Assembly: GCA_016081115.2 (NCBI GenBank)
Contig: JABTTQ020003032.1
Location: 124,001 to 188,000 of the forward strand
Source: Rehmannia glutinosa
Taxonomy: Eukaryota; Streptophyta; Magnoliopsida; Lamiales; Orobanchaceae
Length of the DNA stretch: 64,000 nt
Reading direction: 5' to 3'
Shown in pieces: positions 1 through 12,540 of this stretch (position 1 is the first letter of the stretch; each line of letters opens with the position of its first letter). A program made the position numbers and the translations under genes. A model generated the notes under the pieces. The model was not told where the DNA came from. It saw only the letters and a program-made list of their open reading frames with translations, and searched no databases.

Positions 1-819
1 TCCCTAAAACTACTTGAGCTTATAAAAGATGAATAGTTTGAGAGAGATGTGGTGAAATTGTGAAAAATGGAGAATGATGGCAAAATAATGAGGGATGGGC
101 GTGCTTAGGTAAATGAAAGAATGATGAAGCTCGAAAAAGAAAACTAATTTACGAAAAAGAAAAAAATCGATCATGAGAAGAAAAGAAAAGAAAAGAAAAA
201 ATTTCTGAAACTTTTGAAAAATAAAAATAAAAATTGAGAGCTTGAGGCTAAAGAAAAGAAAGAAGGCAAAAGGGCCAAAGAATGAAAAAGATGAAAAAAG
301 GTGGAGTTGAGTTGAAAAAAGAAAATATATTGAAAGAATGATTTTTAGATGAAATTGGGTTGGTGAGTTGAAAGTACGTGTACTCAAATTCTATTTGCTC
401 AAGTCAAGTCACTTAATCCAAAATTTTCTTACCCTTACCAAAGAGCCTACATTACAACCAAATGAAAAGTCTTTTTTGATTCATAAATTGTGCACACTAA
501 AGTGGTAGAGATGTTAGACGATTTGCAAGCTTATGGTAGTTCTACATTCATTGAATTGAGTTGAGCGTATACACGCCCTAATACTTTGAGAGTTGAGTGA
601 TACACTACTTCTTGTGAGTCGCGATGTCAAGTACCGAAAGAGTATTGATTATGCTAAACTTGTGATTGATGATTTCAAGATAATGAATTGCATGGTTTAC
701 TTGAATATGGAGTCGAATCAGATTGAATGTCTATAGTGTTCTTGTGTGTTCTTTGTACCCCTTGAGATTATTTTTCTTAATTTGCTCGAGGACGAGCAAT
801 GGTTTAAGTTTGGGGATTT
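1..819 (+). mobile_element. Internal 3' part of a Tat/Athila-like Ty3/gypsy retrotransposon
   Basis: This is the non-coding stretch between the coding region and the 3' LTR of a Ty3/gypsy element that enters from the left edge. No long plus-strand frame is present. At 785-819 it carries the 'CTCGAGGACGAGCAATGG' motif followed by the polypurine tract AAGTTTGGGGA, the usual signature just upstream of the 3' LTR in Tat/Athila elements. The same layout, including the CACTTAATCC and TTACCCTTACC stretches near 410-440, recurs at 37230-37639, so both belong to one superfamily. Confidence 0.7.
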
Positions 820-3754
820 TGATACGTGTAAAATATATGTGCATTTATGAGATTAAATGATATACAATTTATACATTTGCACGCATAATTAATGTATTTT
901 ACTTGGTTTCCTTAGAAAGGCATGATAATGCGTATTCTTATAACGTTTACAGAAACGCGGCTTAAACAAAAAGATATCGTTATAAGGTCGGACAAGATTG
1001 AAGAATGCAAAGAGAAGATTGAATACACGAAGAAAATAGAAGAACTAATCACACGGTCGACCGTGTGAGACTCACACGCCCAAGTGAAATGTCCCCGCGT
1101 GTTTTTACACATTCATGCAACTTGTTCAATGGTAGAATTTCGAGAGACACATCACACGACCAGACCGTGTGGAAGGCACACGACCATGTGGTTTGTTCGG
1201 AGCAAAAACAAAGACCAAAATAAGTTACACGACCGACCGTAGTGCGATTTGTCCTATGGCTGATTTTTGTTTCCTTTTCCTTCGTAACTCTACAAGTGAT
1301 CTCTAAAGCACCTATATAAAGGGACCAAGGCCTTGGACGAATTATCAAGTCATTACATCTCGAAAATACATCAAAATACACTAGGATTACAAAAATTTAT
1401 AGTATTCTCGAGATAGGAAGGCTAATCTACGAAAAGCACCACAAGGCCTCTCGCATCTACTAAGCATAAGAGTTTTGAAGGCTTGGAGAGAAGATTCATC
1501 CCGACAAAAAGGGTTCTATCTTTCTTAGTTTAGATCTCTTGTTTGTACTTAAACGATGTCAAACTATTTGATTTCAATGTTGTCCGTGAATTTGCTATCA
1601 AATATGTTGGGCTAATCATTTTGATCTAGGGCATAATCAAAACGTGGATTCATGTTAAATCTATATTTATTGTTTTCTTAATTGATTTATGTGTTCTATT
1701 ATATGAATTCGAAAGTTTAATTCTTGTAGGTTATTTGGCCAATAATTTGCATGTCATATTTGTTAGTTCATAATTCGGAGATGTGTTCTAACAAACAAAA
1801 ATCGAATTCAGACCTAAACGGGCATAGAGTCATGAGGCTTATAACTGTTTGTGGGGAGTTCTTCAATTCAAAGATCTTTTGAGAGTTAATATTAATTGTT
1901 GAGTATGGAAGCTAGCAATTGGTATTAATCAATTGTAGGTCCCAAGGGGTGTGAGTGTAAGGTTTAGAAGGGGGGTTGAATAAACCTTACCAACTTTTCA
2001 ATTTAGTCCTTTTAAATATTCGAGTTAATACTTTCACAATTTGAGTCCTTGATGGACACGGCTAAGTTAGTTAATCAAATAGAGTTAGTCACTCAACATT
2101 TCGATTGAGTGTTAATAGAATAACTCAAATTTTTTGACTAAAGACTTAACTTGTGATTTGTTTTTCAGCGGAAGACTTAACACCCTTGAATTTGGTTAAG
2201 TTTGTTTTAATACTTGGTTTTAGCACAAAGAAATTGTCAATTGGATAGCAAATTTATCGTGAGATATAACAATAAGATGAGAATTTAAAGTGTTGAAATG
2301 TAAATAACACAATAGAATTTAAAGTCTTTGAAATGTAAATAATGATCCAGATACAAGTCTTGATCACACTGACTTACTTGATCCTTTGGGACTCGATCTG
2401 GAGATGCCTTGGTCACACGGTGGCTTCTCGTGCGACTCGGCCTTCTTCACAGGCGTGTTTGTCTTGCTACTACATCCCACTTGCTCAAGATTCTTGGATT
2501 TGATCATGAAGCCCTCCAAAACTTGAGACCTTGAACCTTCCTACAATCCTCCGTGGAATGTAGACCCCTTGATTCTTCAAAAGTTTCCTCTTCAACCGAT
2601 TGAAGTTATCTTTCCTTCACAGTGAGTGTTGGATTGATTTTCTTCGTAGTGTAGGCTTGAGGATTGATCTTGAATGACTTGAGAATGTTTTTAGGTTACT
2701 GATTCAAATATTTGCTTGAATGTTCGTGGGTTCAGGTTGTCAAGGTAACCTCTTCTCAAATAAACTCCTCGGCCTTTTATAGTGTTCTTTTGAAAATTTG
2801 CCCGTTGAAGAGATAGGCTTATTCTAAAAAGACACTTGTGGTCGTTGGCTTGTCTTGTTGCGATCCCTTGAATTTACGTTTCCTCGTATGAACGATTCTT
2901 GCCTTTTCAGAGTTCGACATGGTGCGAGCTTCCCATTGGTTTATTCCTTTTGCACGCTTCCTCGAATCGAGCACTTCAAGAAAGGTAGTATGGAGGTATT
3001 ACTTGTTTAAGTAATTCTCTTGATTTACGTGCAACGGATCTCTTTCGATTATCTCGACTTGATCGCATTTCCTTGCCTTCCCAGGTGACTTAGAGTCGAC
3101 TTCCAATCATTGGATGACTCTTTGTCACTTCAACTGAGACTTGGCTATCTTGAGTTGACTTGATCGATACTTTACTGTTGCATCTCACCGCATCTTGATC
3201 GATTTCCGTCTTCTCTTCTTTGCCATACTCGGCTACCTCGCAGCGTGGAGTTTTCCTTCCGGTCTCCAGTTGTCTTCTTGTATGCTTAGGCGCATAGCGA
3301 TTTAACTCATTTCGACCATTCTATCTATTATAATGCGCGGTTTACAAGAAAAATGGGGTGCCAACATCCTATTCTAAGTTTTACATGGCATTCATCAAAA
3401 TCTACAAAATAATTTCCCAACATCAATTGTTTATTTGCTTTAGAAGGAAATGAACAAATATAGGAATTGAACCCATAGAAACACATCGATAGGTTTTGAT
3501 AAACAATAATTCGATTTAATATTGAAGAAGCATGTTGAGATTATATGTCTAGGGTGTTTTTGTATTTGTTGAAAAGACTTGTGGAGTTGATTTTTACAAA
3601 TTTACATATTTTATTTTTACTTATTAATTTTGGATTAGGTAAAACTTGTAATTTTTGGTTGCTCAATAGAATTGGAATACGATGTTCCGTATTCAATCCC
3701 CGAGGAATACGACTTTGCGTGCCATTATTTTATAAACTACGTTGTACACTTGCA
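820..3754 (+). mobile_element. 3' LTR of the Tat/Athila-like element, split by a solo LTR
   Basis: The LTR starts with TGATACGTG directly after the polypurine tract. A TATA box lies at 1312-1320 (CTATATAAA). The far end is recognised by CCCCGAGGAATACGAC at 3697 and GTACACTTGC at 3744, which match the usual 3' end of these LTRs; the exact last base is uncertain (3754 to about 3780). Removing the insert at 1934-3427 leaves about 1.44 kb, a normal LTR length. Confidence 0.6.
1934..3422. mobile_element. Solo LTR (TGTAGGTCCC...CCCAACA) with 5 bp TSD
   Basis: The element begins TGTAGGTCCC, includes the GAAGGGGGGTTGAATAAA stretch common in plant LTRs, and ends CCCAACA. It is flanked by the direct repeat TCAAT at 1929-1933 and 3423-3427. 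At 1,489 bp with no internal coding region or second LTR it fits a solo LTR left by recombination. It sits inside the older Tat/Athila-like LTR. Its orientation was not determined. Confidence 0.75.
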
Positions 3755-3779
3755 AATATAGTGAAAAGATATTTGCGAT

Positions 3780-5466
3780 CGGTGGGTGGAAGAAGAGGAT
3801 CGATTTTGAAGGTGTTTGAATCCTACTTCATAGAATTATTTGATGCATCACCTAGCTTAGATATGGATAGAGCTCGATGAACTTGAACAAAAAACGGCGA
3901 GGAAATGAACAAGACGCTAACCCAACCATGGACAAATGAAGAGATTATTGAGGCCCTTGCTCAAATGCACCCTACGAAAGCACCAGGACCCGACGGTATG
4001 CCCGCTTATTTTCTTAATTTCAAAATTTACGGTCTGGTCTACGGTTAATAAGGATGTCATTTCATGCGTGCTTAACATTCTAAATGGCAACATGAGTCGG
4101 GCTTCCATTAATCACACATACATTGTTTTAATCCCAAAAAGGAAAAAAAACCCATTTATGTTTCCGATTTCCGGCCTATTAGCTTATGCAACCGATTTTC
4201 AAGTTGATTACAAAAACCATTTGCCAGATTTAAAAAAATTCTTCCTTCCTTAATTCATCCCACTAAATCAGCTTTTGTGCGATTCGATTAATTACGATAA
4301 TGCCCTTGTTGCTTTTGAGATTTTCCACCATATGAAACATAATTTGGCAAAAAATAAAGGATCATTTGCTCTTAAACTTGACATGAGTAAGGCCTATGAT
4401 CGCGTTGAGTGGATTTTTCTTAAAAGAGCTATGCTAAAATTAGGTATTTATCCTTCTTTTGTGGAGCTTATTATGAGTTGTGTGAGTTCGGTGTCCTTCT
4501 CGGTGTGGTCAATGGTATACCAGGGAAAACTTTTCATCCTCTCGTGGGCTCCGACAAGGAGACCCGCTTTCTCAATATCTTTTTTTGTTGTGTGCGAGAA
4601 GCTTTTAATTTCCGCAATGCTTAGACGCACGACAACTCATCGGATCACTACACAATATCCGTTTGTGTCGTCGAGCTCCGGAAGTTTCACATCGATTTTT
4701 ACTAATGACAAGATAATTTTCGAGAGAGCTACTAACAACGAAGTCGATACCACAATGGAGATTATTAAGTCATATGAGAGGGCAGGGACACGCATAAATT
4801 TCGAGAGCCTTATGTTTTAGTAAAGGGGTCCCTCAAGCTAAAAGATTGAACCGGCAAAGTAAGAATGGGGGTGGAGGTAGTAGACAAACATGTTATATAT
4901 CTTGGTCTTCCAACGGTTATTGGGCGGTCTAAATCGAGATATTCCGTGAGTATCATCGATAGAGTTCGGAAAAAAATTAAAAGGATGGAAGAGCAATTCG
5001 TTATCCATGGCCGAAGTCGGTTCTCATTAAGGTTGTAGCTTAGTCGATTCCGACGACGTCATGAGTCGTTTTTTGATCCCATGAGAAATATGCCAACTAC
5101 CTAAATCTATTGTTGGTAATTTCTAGTGGGGACAAAAGAACATGGAACGACGGATTCATTAGATTTCTTGGGGTCGGTTGTATCGTTCTAAATTGGATGG
5201 AGGGATGGGTTTTCATGATTTTCGTTGTTTCAACGAAGCTACGCTTGCTAAACAAGGATGGAGACTAGTGAATGAGGGACAATCACTACTCGAACAAATA
5301 TTAAAGGCGAGATACTACCCTTTGAAAACTTTCCTCGAAGCGACAAAAAGCTATAATCCTTCGTACACGTGGAGAAGCATTGTCGCTGGAAGGGATATTC
5401 TTCGTAAGGGACTTCGTTGGAATATTGGAAATGGAGAGACTGTGTGTATTTGGAAAGATCCCTGAA
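3780..5466 (+). pseudogene. Degenerate L1-type LINE reverse transcriptase fragment
   Basis: Fragments of a plant LINE ORF2 lie in order on the plus strand but in shifting frames. At 3790-3855 is the 'VFESYFIELFDAS' segment before the RT. At 3930-4020 is the RT start with the KAPGPDGMPA motif. At 4370-4440 is the RT core 'LDMSKAYDRVEW'. At 4690-4720 a remnant of the FADD box reads FTND, so the catalytic pair is lost. From 5178 comes the zinc-binding RT-associated domain (GGMGFHDFRCFNEATLAKQGWR, given here by its first and last residues G...R), ending at IWKDP. Stops and frameshifts separate the pieces. The endonuclease and RNase H parts are absent, so it is a dead fragment. It is related to but distinct from the LINE at 53-58.6 kb. 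Confidence 0.85.
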
Positions 5467-5536
5467 TACCTGACCATCATCAAAATCTATACAAATAAAT
5501 TTTCTAACATAACCCTTCCCCTATACTATATATATA

Positions 5537-6853
5537 GGGAGGAGATCCTGTGAGACCATAGCATTAGGTGAGATCGTAGGGACAAATCTACACCACGAAA
5601 AAAAAATTCATGGCTAAGATACACCTAATAAATGCAGCAATTAGAATGAAAAAAATACATGTGCATGGGTAAAATAGGAATAGAAAAATATACCAAAATT
5701 AGCCGCCTCATTATTATATGCTACAAATTCGGAGCGTGATCTGTTATTGATTCGTTCCTTCAATCACGCTGTCAACCATCCTCTCTCATTCTTCAACATC
5801 TTCGCATAATTTGTACCCAACATCGCATATTTATGTTATGTATATATATTGTTCAAAATTTGCATATTTAGTATGAAAAAAATGTATTACATTAAAATTT
5901 TAATAGTGTGCTTATTTAGAATAGGAATATTGTATATATATGTTTTTATTGTGTATACTTTGAACAAAACAAGAAAATATTGAAATACATTAGGCATTGG
6001 TCCTTATGATTTATACCCCGCATAATCGCATATTTATGTTTTGCATATATTGTGTTCCAAATTTGCATATTTAGTATGAACAAAGTGTATTACATTAAAA
6101 TTTTAATAGTGTGCTTATTTAGAATAAGAATATTGTATATATAGGTTTGTTATTGTGTATACTTAGAACAAAATAAGAAAATATTGAAATACATTAGGCA
6201 TTGGTCCTTATGATTTATACATCGCATACCATATTTATGTTTCGCATATATAGTGTTCCAAGTTTGCATATTTAGTATGAACAAAGTGTATTACATTAAA
6301 ATTTTAATAGTGTGCTTATTTAGAATAGGAATATTGTATATATAGGTTTGTTATTGTGTATACTTATAACAAAACAAGTAAAATATTGAAATACATTACG
6401 CATTGGTCTTTATAATTTATACCCTATATATCGCATATTTATGTTTCGCATATATAGTGATCCAAATTTGCATATTTAGTATGAACAAAGTGTATTATGT
6501 TAAATTTTAATAGTGTGCTTATTTAGAATAGGAATATTGCATATATAGTTTTATTATTGTGTATACTTAGAACGAAAGAGACGTGAAATGGATTGAAAAA
6601 AAAACTCGAACAGCGTGTATTTTGAAAATATAATCGACATCTTAAATCGCAGGGGAGAGAGATATGGTAAGATTTTTACCAATTATTGTTAAGGATATTA
6701 ATCGAAAATGCCAAATTACCCTTAATCCTCCCAATAAATCCGTGCCTACTAAAAATAAGAGGAAAAATCCGGACCATTACTACTTTCTATCCAATGACCA
6801 TGATATGTCCCTACGGTCTCACCTAAATGGCTTGGTCTCATTTGAACCAATCC
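5537..6853. mobile_element. TA-flanked TIR element A
   Basis: The left end GGGAGGAGATCC continues through GTGAGACCATAGC and TAGGTGAGATCGTAGGGAC. The right end, reversed, reads GGATTGGTTCAAATGAGACC, then TTTAGGTGAGACCGTAGGGAC, so the imperfect terminal inverted repeats are about 55 bp. TA tracts lie at both ends (5526-5536 and 6854-6860). The inside holds a roughly 202 bp tandem repeat and no coding sequence. At 1,317 bp it is a non-autonomous member of the family that includes the elements at 6861, 10064 and 61423. Confidence 0.7.
5815..6575. repeat. Tandem repeat, ~202 bp unit, about 3.7 copies
   Basis: The phrase CATATTTATGTT recurs at 5826, 6029, 6230 and 6434, giving periods of 203, 201 and 204 bases. 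Each unit also carries TTTGCATATTTAGTATGAA, TAATAGTGTGCTTATTTAG and a GTGTATACTT segment. Copies differ by scattered substitutions and small indels. It fills most of TIR element A. Confidence 0.85.
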
Positions 6854-7576
6854 ATATATAGGGATATGATCAAATGAGGCCAAGCCCTTTAGGTAAGAAG
6901 ATAAGACCACATCTAGACCACTTGGTTTAATATTCAATGGTCCCGATTTTACTCTCTATTTAAGACATGGTCATTGAGGGTAGGGGTAGGAAAGTAATTT
7001 TGTGCCTTTAGTTAAGGGATATATTTGTAAATCTCTATTTTTTTCGAATTTGGGAAATCACAACCGATATCCATCATCCCGCGATTTTCTCTCTTTCACT
7101 TCTTAAAAATCGAAACCGTTTCTCCATCTCTCTTCCATCTCCTTCTCGGTCTGCGTGAAAACAATCGAGAGAGTGCTTCATCCATCCCCGTCGAAAATGC
7201 CGTCTCTATTCCTATTTTTCAAAAAATCGATTCATCAAGCTTCTAGGGTTCGAATATCTCGACTTTTGGTGCAACTCGTTGATAGGGTTCGACATAAGCT
7301 TTTAGGGCTCAATTTGGTGTAAGTTTTTTTGTTCGATTTTGATGTTCTTGCTAATATGGTTCTATTTTGTGTTTTTATGGTCGATTTTATTGTTTTAATT
7401 TGTTCAATTTTAGGTTTAAACATATATTGCATTATTCTATCTTGCCGATAGGTTTGATGAATATTTTTTCTTGTTGCTTTTTGTTGTTCTTATGTTGTGT
7501 GCTTGTAGTTTAGATTTCTTTCGACTTCTCGGATCCGATTTATCTTGGGCGATTTCGCACCTTCGTGCAATCGTGA

Positions 7577-7995
7577 TGTTAGTTGTGTATATATAGTTGA
7601 GTAATTATGTATATTTAGTTATGAAATTATGTGCGTTTAGTTGTATAATAATGTGTTTTAGTTATGTAATAATGTGTATTTATAAGTTATAATAATGTGT
7701 GTTTAGTTATGAAATTATGTGTGTTTATGTGTATAATAATGTGTGTTTAGTTATGTAATAATGTGTATTTAGTTATAGAACACTTTATTTTGTTACTTGT
7801 GCGAGCATGTATTCATGTTATGCAATTATGTATATTTAGCTATAGAATAATGTATATTTAGTGTTGTTATAATGTGTAGTTAGTTTTGTGATAATGGACA
7901 GTTAATTCATGATAATGTTATGGAACTATGTATAATTAGCTATATGGTAATATATATTTAATTTTGTGAAAATGCATTGTTAGTTGTATTTTTTG
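7577..7995 (+). repeat. Low-complexity motif array (TGTGTATTTAGTTAT type)
   Basis: Short imperfect units built from GTGTATTTAGTTAT and GAAATTATGTGTGT repeat along the plus strand. The same words appear as reverse complements at about 8930-9500, on the other side of the gene remnant in element B. Confidence 0.6.
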
Positions 7996-8043
7996 TATAA
8001 TAATTAGTTCTATATTTTTTTGTAGGTTTGTTTTATCAACTAA

Positions 8044-8160
8044 ATGGCAAATAACAAGGGAAAAAGAGTCGCGGAGAGTGGGGCCAAAGACGGGCGGGGA
8101 AGAGGGCAAAGGATTCATATACAACATTATCAACTAGGTCGAATCCAAGGGTGTTGGTAA
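8044..8160 (+). pseudogene. 38-codon ORF at the gene start of element B
   Basis: The ATG at 8044 follows a probable intron acceptor (TTTTTTGTAG) and opens a basic, Gly/Arg-rich peptide starting MANNKGKRVAESGAKDGRG. It runs only to a stop at 8160. Just downstream, GGAAGAAGCCATAAAG matches the end of the Ulp1-type gene in element C. The likely reading is the first coding exon of the element's gene fused by a deletion to its 3' end. No domain was recognised. Confidence 0.35.
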
Positions 8161-8929
8161 ACGACCGGCCGAGCAAAAGGACAGTGTATGGAAGAAGCCA
8201 TAAAGTTTTTTTTTTCGGGAAGAAATATTGTAGTGTTGTTTTAATAGACAATGTATAATGTATATTTACGCTCATCTTTTTGTATAGTTAGTGTTCTATG
8301 TTTGGTATTTTTTTTTTTTTGGGTATATGACTTAGATGTTTTGGTGAATTTTGTATATGAATGGATCACGACATGAGTTGTTTTCTTTTTAATCAATATA
8401 AATTTGCTTTTTCATGTACACTTGGTCCGTATGTTGTCATATAACTTTAATATTGTATATGTAGTTACAACGTTTTGTGTACTTATGATAAAAATTATGT
8501 ATAGTCAAGTAGGCTATATATTTTGGTTACGTAGTTATTAAATTCTCAGTATATTTACGCATAAGATTATGTATAAAATTCATACAATGAATATTAGATG
8601 TGTTTTGTACACGTAGTCAATAAAATTGTATAAGTAGTTATAGAAATTTGTACATTTACGCATAAGAATATGTATTTTTAAAAACAGTTGTGCATATATT
8701 TTCCTTGTAAAATTGTATTCTAGCCTCCAATGTACAAATTGAAATCAATAACAAATACATATTTATTTTCCTTGTAAAATTGTATTCAGTCTCCAATGTA
8801 CGGAAATGCATGTCGGCACGAGAAATTTTTCTTGTTCCACCTCCGGGATCTAATATTTAGTTGATCTGGCGAGATTTCGAGCCTTTGACCAACGTGAACT
8901 ATGTAATCGGATCTTGATCCGGTAAAAAC

Positions 8930-9500
8930 ACAAGATTTACATATTAAAATTACAAATTTTGAATATTATGTACACAAACTTTCAATGTATAGTGTAAATT
9001 CATATTATGCAGTTTTTGTATTTTAAGTACACGTTTTAAACGCACATTATGTACATAATGACTACTCTAAGCATAGAAACTAGAATACTATATTTACGAG
9101 AACATGAACGTATGGTGCAAAATCGTAATCACCAATATTTACCTTATAAGTACACATATTTAATGCCCTTTGTGTACATAATTACTACTCTAAAAACGTA
9201 TTGAGAATACATTATAAGTGTACATATTTTTCATACTAAATATCTGATTTGAAACTCTATACACACATATCATGTTTCTGAACTAAATACATGATTTATT
9301 ATACAAATCCTCATATGTTCCAATATTTTCTTATAATTATACACATCAAAAACACTATACATGCATTTTCCTTATTCTAAATTAGCATACTAGTAAATTT
9401 TATTGCTTGTTGTTACGTGATTATGTTTTACATAATTTGAAAGCTATATGTACAAAATATCTATAGTAAACACAAAGAATTTTTGTTATAATTACACATC
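8930..9500 (-). repeat. Reverse-oriented motif array of element B
   Basis: Units such as ACACATATTTAAT, TACACATC and ACTAAATACATGATT are degenerate reverse complements of the words repeated at 7577-7995, so the two arrays face each other across the gene remnant. Confidence 0.45.
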
Positions 9501-10734
9501 ACCTCTACTTTCTTTGGGTCGTAATTTTTTCATTGTTCAACATTACATGCATCGGAACAACACATTTTATGGATGAATTGGTTTGAAATTATTACCTTGA
9601 TGCGAATGGATCGTGGAGAGGGAACCATGTCTTTGTGATATCGCAATCTCAATTTTCGTTGATGTATATGGCGATTTTCCGGTGTTTTTAGTTGGTTTGA
9701 TGATTTGTGTTTTGATGCTTGATTTTCAATCTTGATGTTGTTCTTGGTTTTAATGTCGATTCTCTCTCTATTTTGCGGGTTTTATTTCTACATGGGAATG
9801 GATCGTGGGAAGAAGAAGATGTTTATTATGGACGTTTAATTGATGGTAATAGGGAGGAAGAAGATCTCATTCCGATTTTTAGGGGAAACGGTTATTTTTT
9901 GAAATTGGAGTTCCTATTGTACCCCTTTTTGGTCCCCCCCTATTTTTTATTACTAGAAAATCCCATTAAATCCTAGCCTTCTATTTTATTTTGTTAGATG
10001 GTGTGGATTGGGTCTTATGTTCTTACCTATAGCTATGGTCTCATAGGATCTCCTCCCTATATAGGGATATGATCAAATGAGACCAAACCCTTTAGGTAAG
10101 AACATGAGACCACATCTGACCATTTGATTTAATAATCAATGGTCCATATTTTACTCTCAATTTTAGGCATGGGTGGTTGCACGCAAGGGTAGGAAAGTAA
10201 TTTGCCCTTTAAGTTAAGGGATATATTTGTAAATCCCTAATTTTGAATTTTGGAAACTCGAAATTTGATATCTCATAATCCCACGATTTTTCTTCTTTCT
10301 CTTTTCAAAATATAAATCGCTTCCTCCATCTCCATCTCCATCTCCATCTCCTCTATCTCCATCTCCCTTTGTAAAAAAATTGAAAAATTGCTTCATCTCA
10401 TCCTACCTAAACTCGTTTCCTCTATCTCTCCGTTTCAAAATATCGATCACACTGAAGTATCAGGGTTTGAACATCTACGATTTTTAGCGACTATTCGTGG
10501 ACAGGGTTCAACACAAGCTTCTAGGGTTCAATTTGGGTGTAAGTTTTTCTAATCGATTTTGGTGTTTGTTGTTGTTAGGGTTCTATTTTGTGTTTTTATG
10601 GTCTATTTTATTATTTTCATTCTGTTCAATTTTAGGGTATAAATATAGAGATTTACCGGGGCAAGTTGGTGAGCTTTTTTTGGTTTTTGTGTTGCATTTC
10701 CTTGCTCGTTTGCCCTTTTGGATGATGTGAACTT

Positions 10735-11160
10735 AGATATAGAATTATGTGTATTTAGCTATAGAATTCTGTGTATTTAGTTATAGTATTCTCGTGTGTG
10801 TGTAGGTATATTTGATTTGGAATCATGTGAACTTAGATATAGAATTCTGTGTGTTTAGGTATATAATAATGTGTTTATGGTTTATGTGTTGCATTTCCTT
10901 GCTCAGTTTGGATTTTGGATGATGTGAACTTAGTTATAGAATTCTGTGTGTTTAGCTATAGAGTTCGTGTGTTTAGTTATATAATATTGTGTATATGGTT
11001 TATGCTAATGGACGATTAGTTGTATGTTTTGGTAAATAATTTTGTTTTACTCAAAGCATCTATATGCTTGGATAGCATACTATCATGGAATTATGTGTTT
11101 TAGTTGTAGAATTATGTGTTTTTAGTTTCGTAATAATGTTTATTTAGTAATAGCATCGTG
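10735..11160 (+). repeat. Motif array upstream of the Ulp1 remnant
   Basis: Repeats of AACTTAGATATAGAATT, GTGTATTTAGCTATAG and GTGTTTAGTTATATAAT run along the plus strand, interrupted by two copies of a 'GTGTTGCATTTCCTTGCTC' segment at about 10688 and 10884. Confidence 0.6.
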
Positions 11161-11513
11161 TTTTTCAAACCAATGCATCAAAGATATATACATTAAAGTA
11201 CTTTTCGTGCATTTGAAATTTGAATTGGAAAAGTTGAAGGACTAATTAATAAATTATTTGATACAATCTGATCACCCATACACACCCCGGCCAACCCCAC
11301 CCCAACCCCACATTTTTTGGTTTTTATAGTGATCGAGTTAAAGATATGGGAAGATAATTTTTGAGTGCGAGAATAAGTGTGTTTATATAGGTATGTAATT
11401 GTGTGTATTTAAGTTTGAAATTATGTGTAGTTAGTTAATATGATATGGTTAATTATAATATATAGTCTACTAAGTTTGAATTTGTTTTCCATGGTATATT
11501 TTGCGAGGTTCGG

Positions 11514-11756
11514 ATGTTTTCAAACTACTTGGAGACTAAAGGCTGCCCGCAAATGGCTAGTGTTGTCCAGGAAATTCACCCGTGTAGACTATGCATGCCT
11601 TGGAGAGATACCACAAACAAAGTTGATTGTGGTATATATGTCATGAGGCATATGGAGAGCTACATGGGTGGTGGCACCAAGGGATGGGATTGTGGTTTGG
11701 AGAAGAATAATGCGTCTCAATGCCTAACTTTACGCACGAAGTACTCACCGCAATAA
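11514..11756 (+). pseudogene. Ulp1/SENP-type (C48) cysteine protease C-terminal fragment
   Basis: The 80-residue frame contains NKVDCGIYVMRHMESY at residues 35-50, the catalytic-cysteine block of Ulp1-family proteases (D-C-G-I/V-F/Y-V, Cys39 here). In the family this enzyme removes SUMO-like proteins with a His-Asp-Cys triad. The His and Asp blocks, normally 60-100 residues upstream, are not present in any frame, so this is a 3' fragment. The frame could open before 11514, and a short overlapping frame (11440-11646) is its shadow. The element around it suggests a transposon-borne Ulp1 gene rather than a host gene. Confidence 0.7.
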
Positions 11757-12194
11757 TCCTCCACCATAGCAATGAGCTAAAGGATAGATGTTTGGAAGAA
11801 GCCAAAAAGTTTTGGACGGGGAAGATCGTATTGTAGTTTTGTTTTAAATAGACAATGTAGTTAGCAGAACTGTGCTCATCATTTTTGTATAGTTAGGTTA
11901 CTATCGTTGGTGTTTTTTGTCTTTGGGAGCCATTTGCATATGACTTAGATGGTCTTGAATTGTGGATATGAATGGTTCAGACGTGGGGTGTTTTCTCTTT
12001 AATCAATATAAATTTGCATTTTTCACGTACATATGGTCGGAATGTTATTATCTGGAGCGTTAATATTGTATTGTAGTTATTACATTGTATGTCTTACGCA
12101 CAAAATTATGTACAGTTAAGTATCCACTAACCCAAAACTATATACACATTATTATATAACTAAACACACATTATTCTATTGCTAAATACACATG

Positions 12195-12540
12195 ATTCCA
12201 AAACAAGTGTACATGCTTGCACAAAAAAATTCATAAAACAATGCTATTACTAAACAAACATTATTGCGAAACTAAAAACCCATAATTCTACATCTAAAAA
12301 CACATAATCCCAAACCAAAATATACTTGCACTAAATAACAAAAAACAATATGCTATTACTAAACAAACATTATTGCAAAACTAAAAACACATAATTCTAC
12401 ATCTAGAAACACATAATTCCAAACCAAATATACATGCTTGCACAAAATAACAAAAAACAATATGCTATTACTAAAAAAGCATTATTACATAACTAAAATC
12501 ACATAATTCTACATCTTTAAACACATAATTCCAAAACATA
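12195..12540. repeat. Tandem repeat, ~110 bp unit, about 3 copies
   Basis: TGCTATTACTAAA recurs at 12242, 12351 and 12463 (periods 109 and 112). Between them the same order of words returns: CATTATTGC, ACACATAATTCTACATCT, ATTCCAAACC, TTGCAC. Several words are reverse complements of the array at 10735-11160. Confidence 0.75.

Larger units (their letters stand above)
6861..10057 (+). mobile_element. TA-flanked TIR element B (internally deleted)
   Basis: The left end GGGATATGATCAAATGAGGCC is followed by TTTAGGTAAGAAGATAAGACC. The right end reversed reads GGGAGGAGATCCTATGAGACC, then TATAGGTAAGAACATAAGACC. It is 3,197 bp and separated from elements A and C only by 6-7 bp TA tracts. A leader near 7200-7330 ends in GTGTAAGTTT and matches element C at 10480-10550; the 3' piece at 8186-8250 matches element C at 11790-11855. 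The middle of the gene is missing, so B looks like an internal-deletion derivative of a longer relative. Confidence 0.7.

Noticed and set aside
10..387. 125-codon minus-strand frame rich in Phe, Leu and Ser
   Set aside because: It is the complement of an A/G-rich non-coding retrotransposon stretch; composition alone explains it.
3545..3880. 111-codon plus-strand frame
   Set aside because: It crosses the end of an LTR into a LINE fragment, so most of it is not coding.
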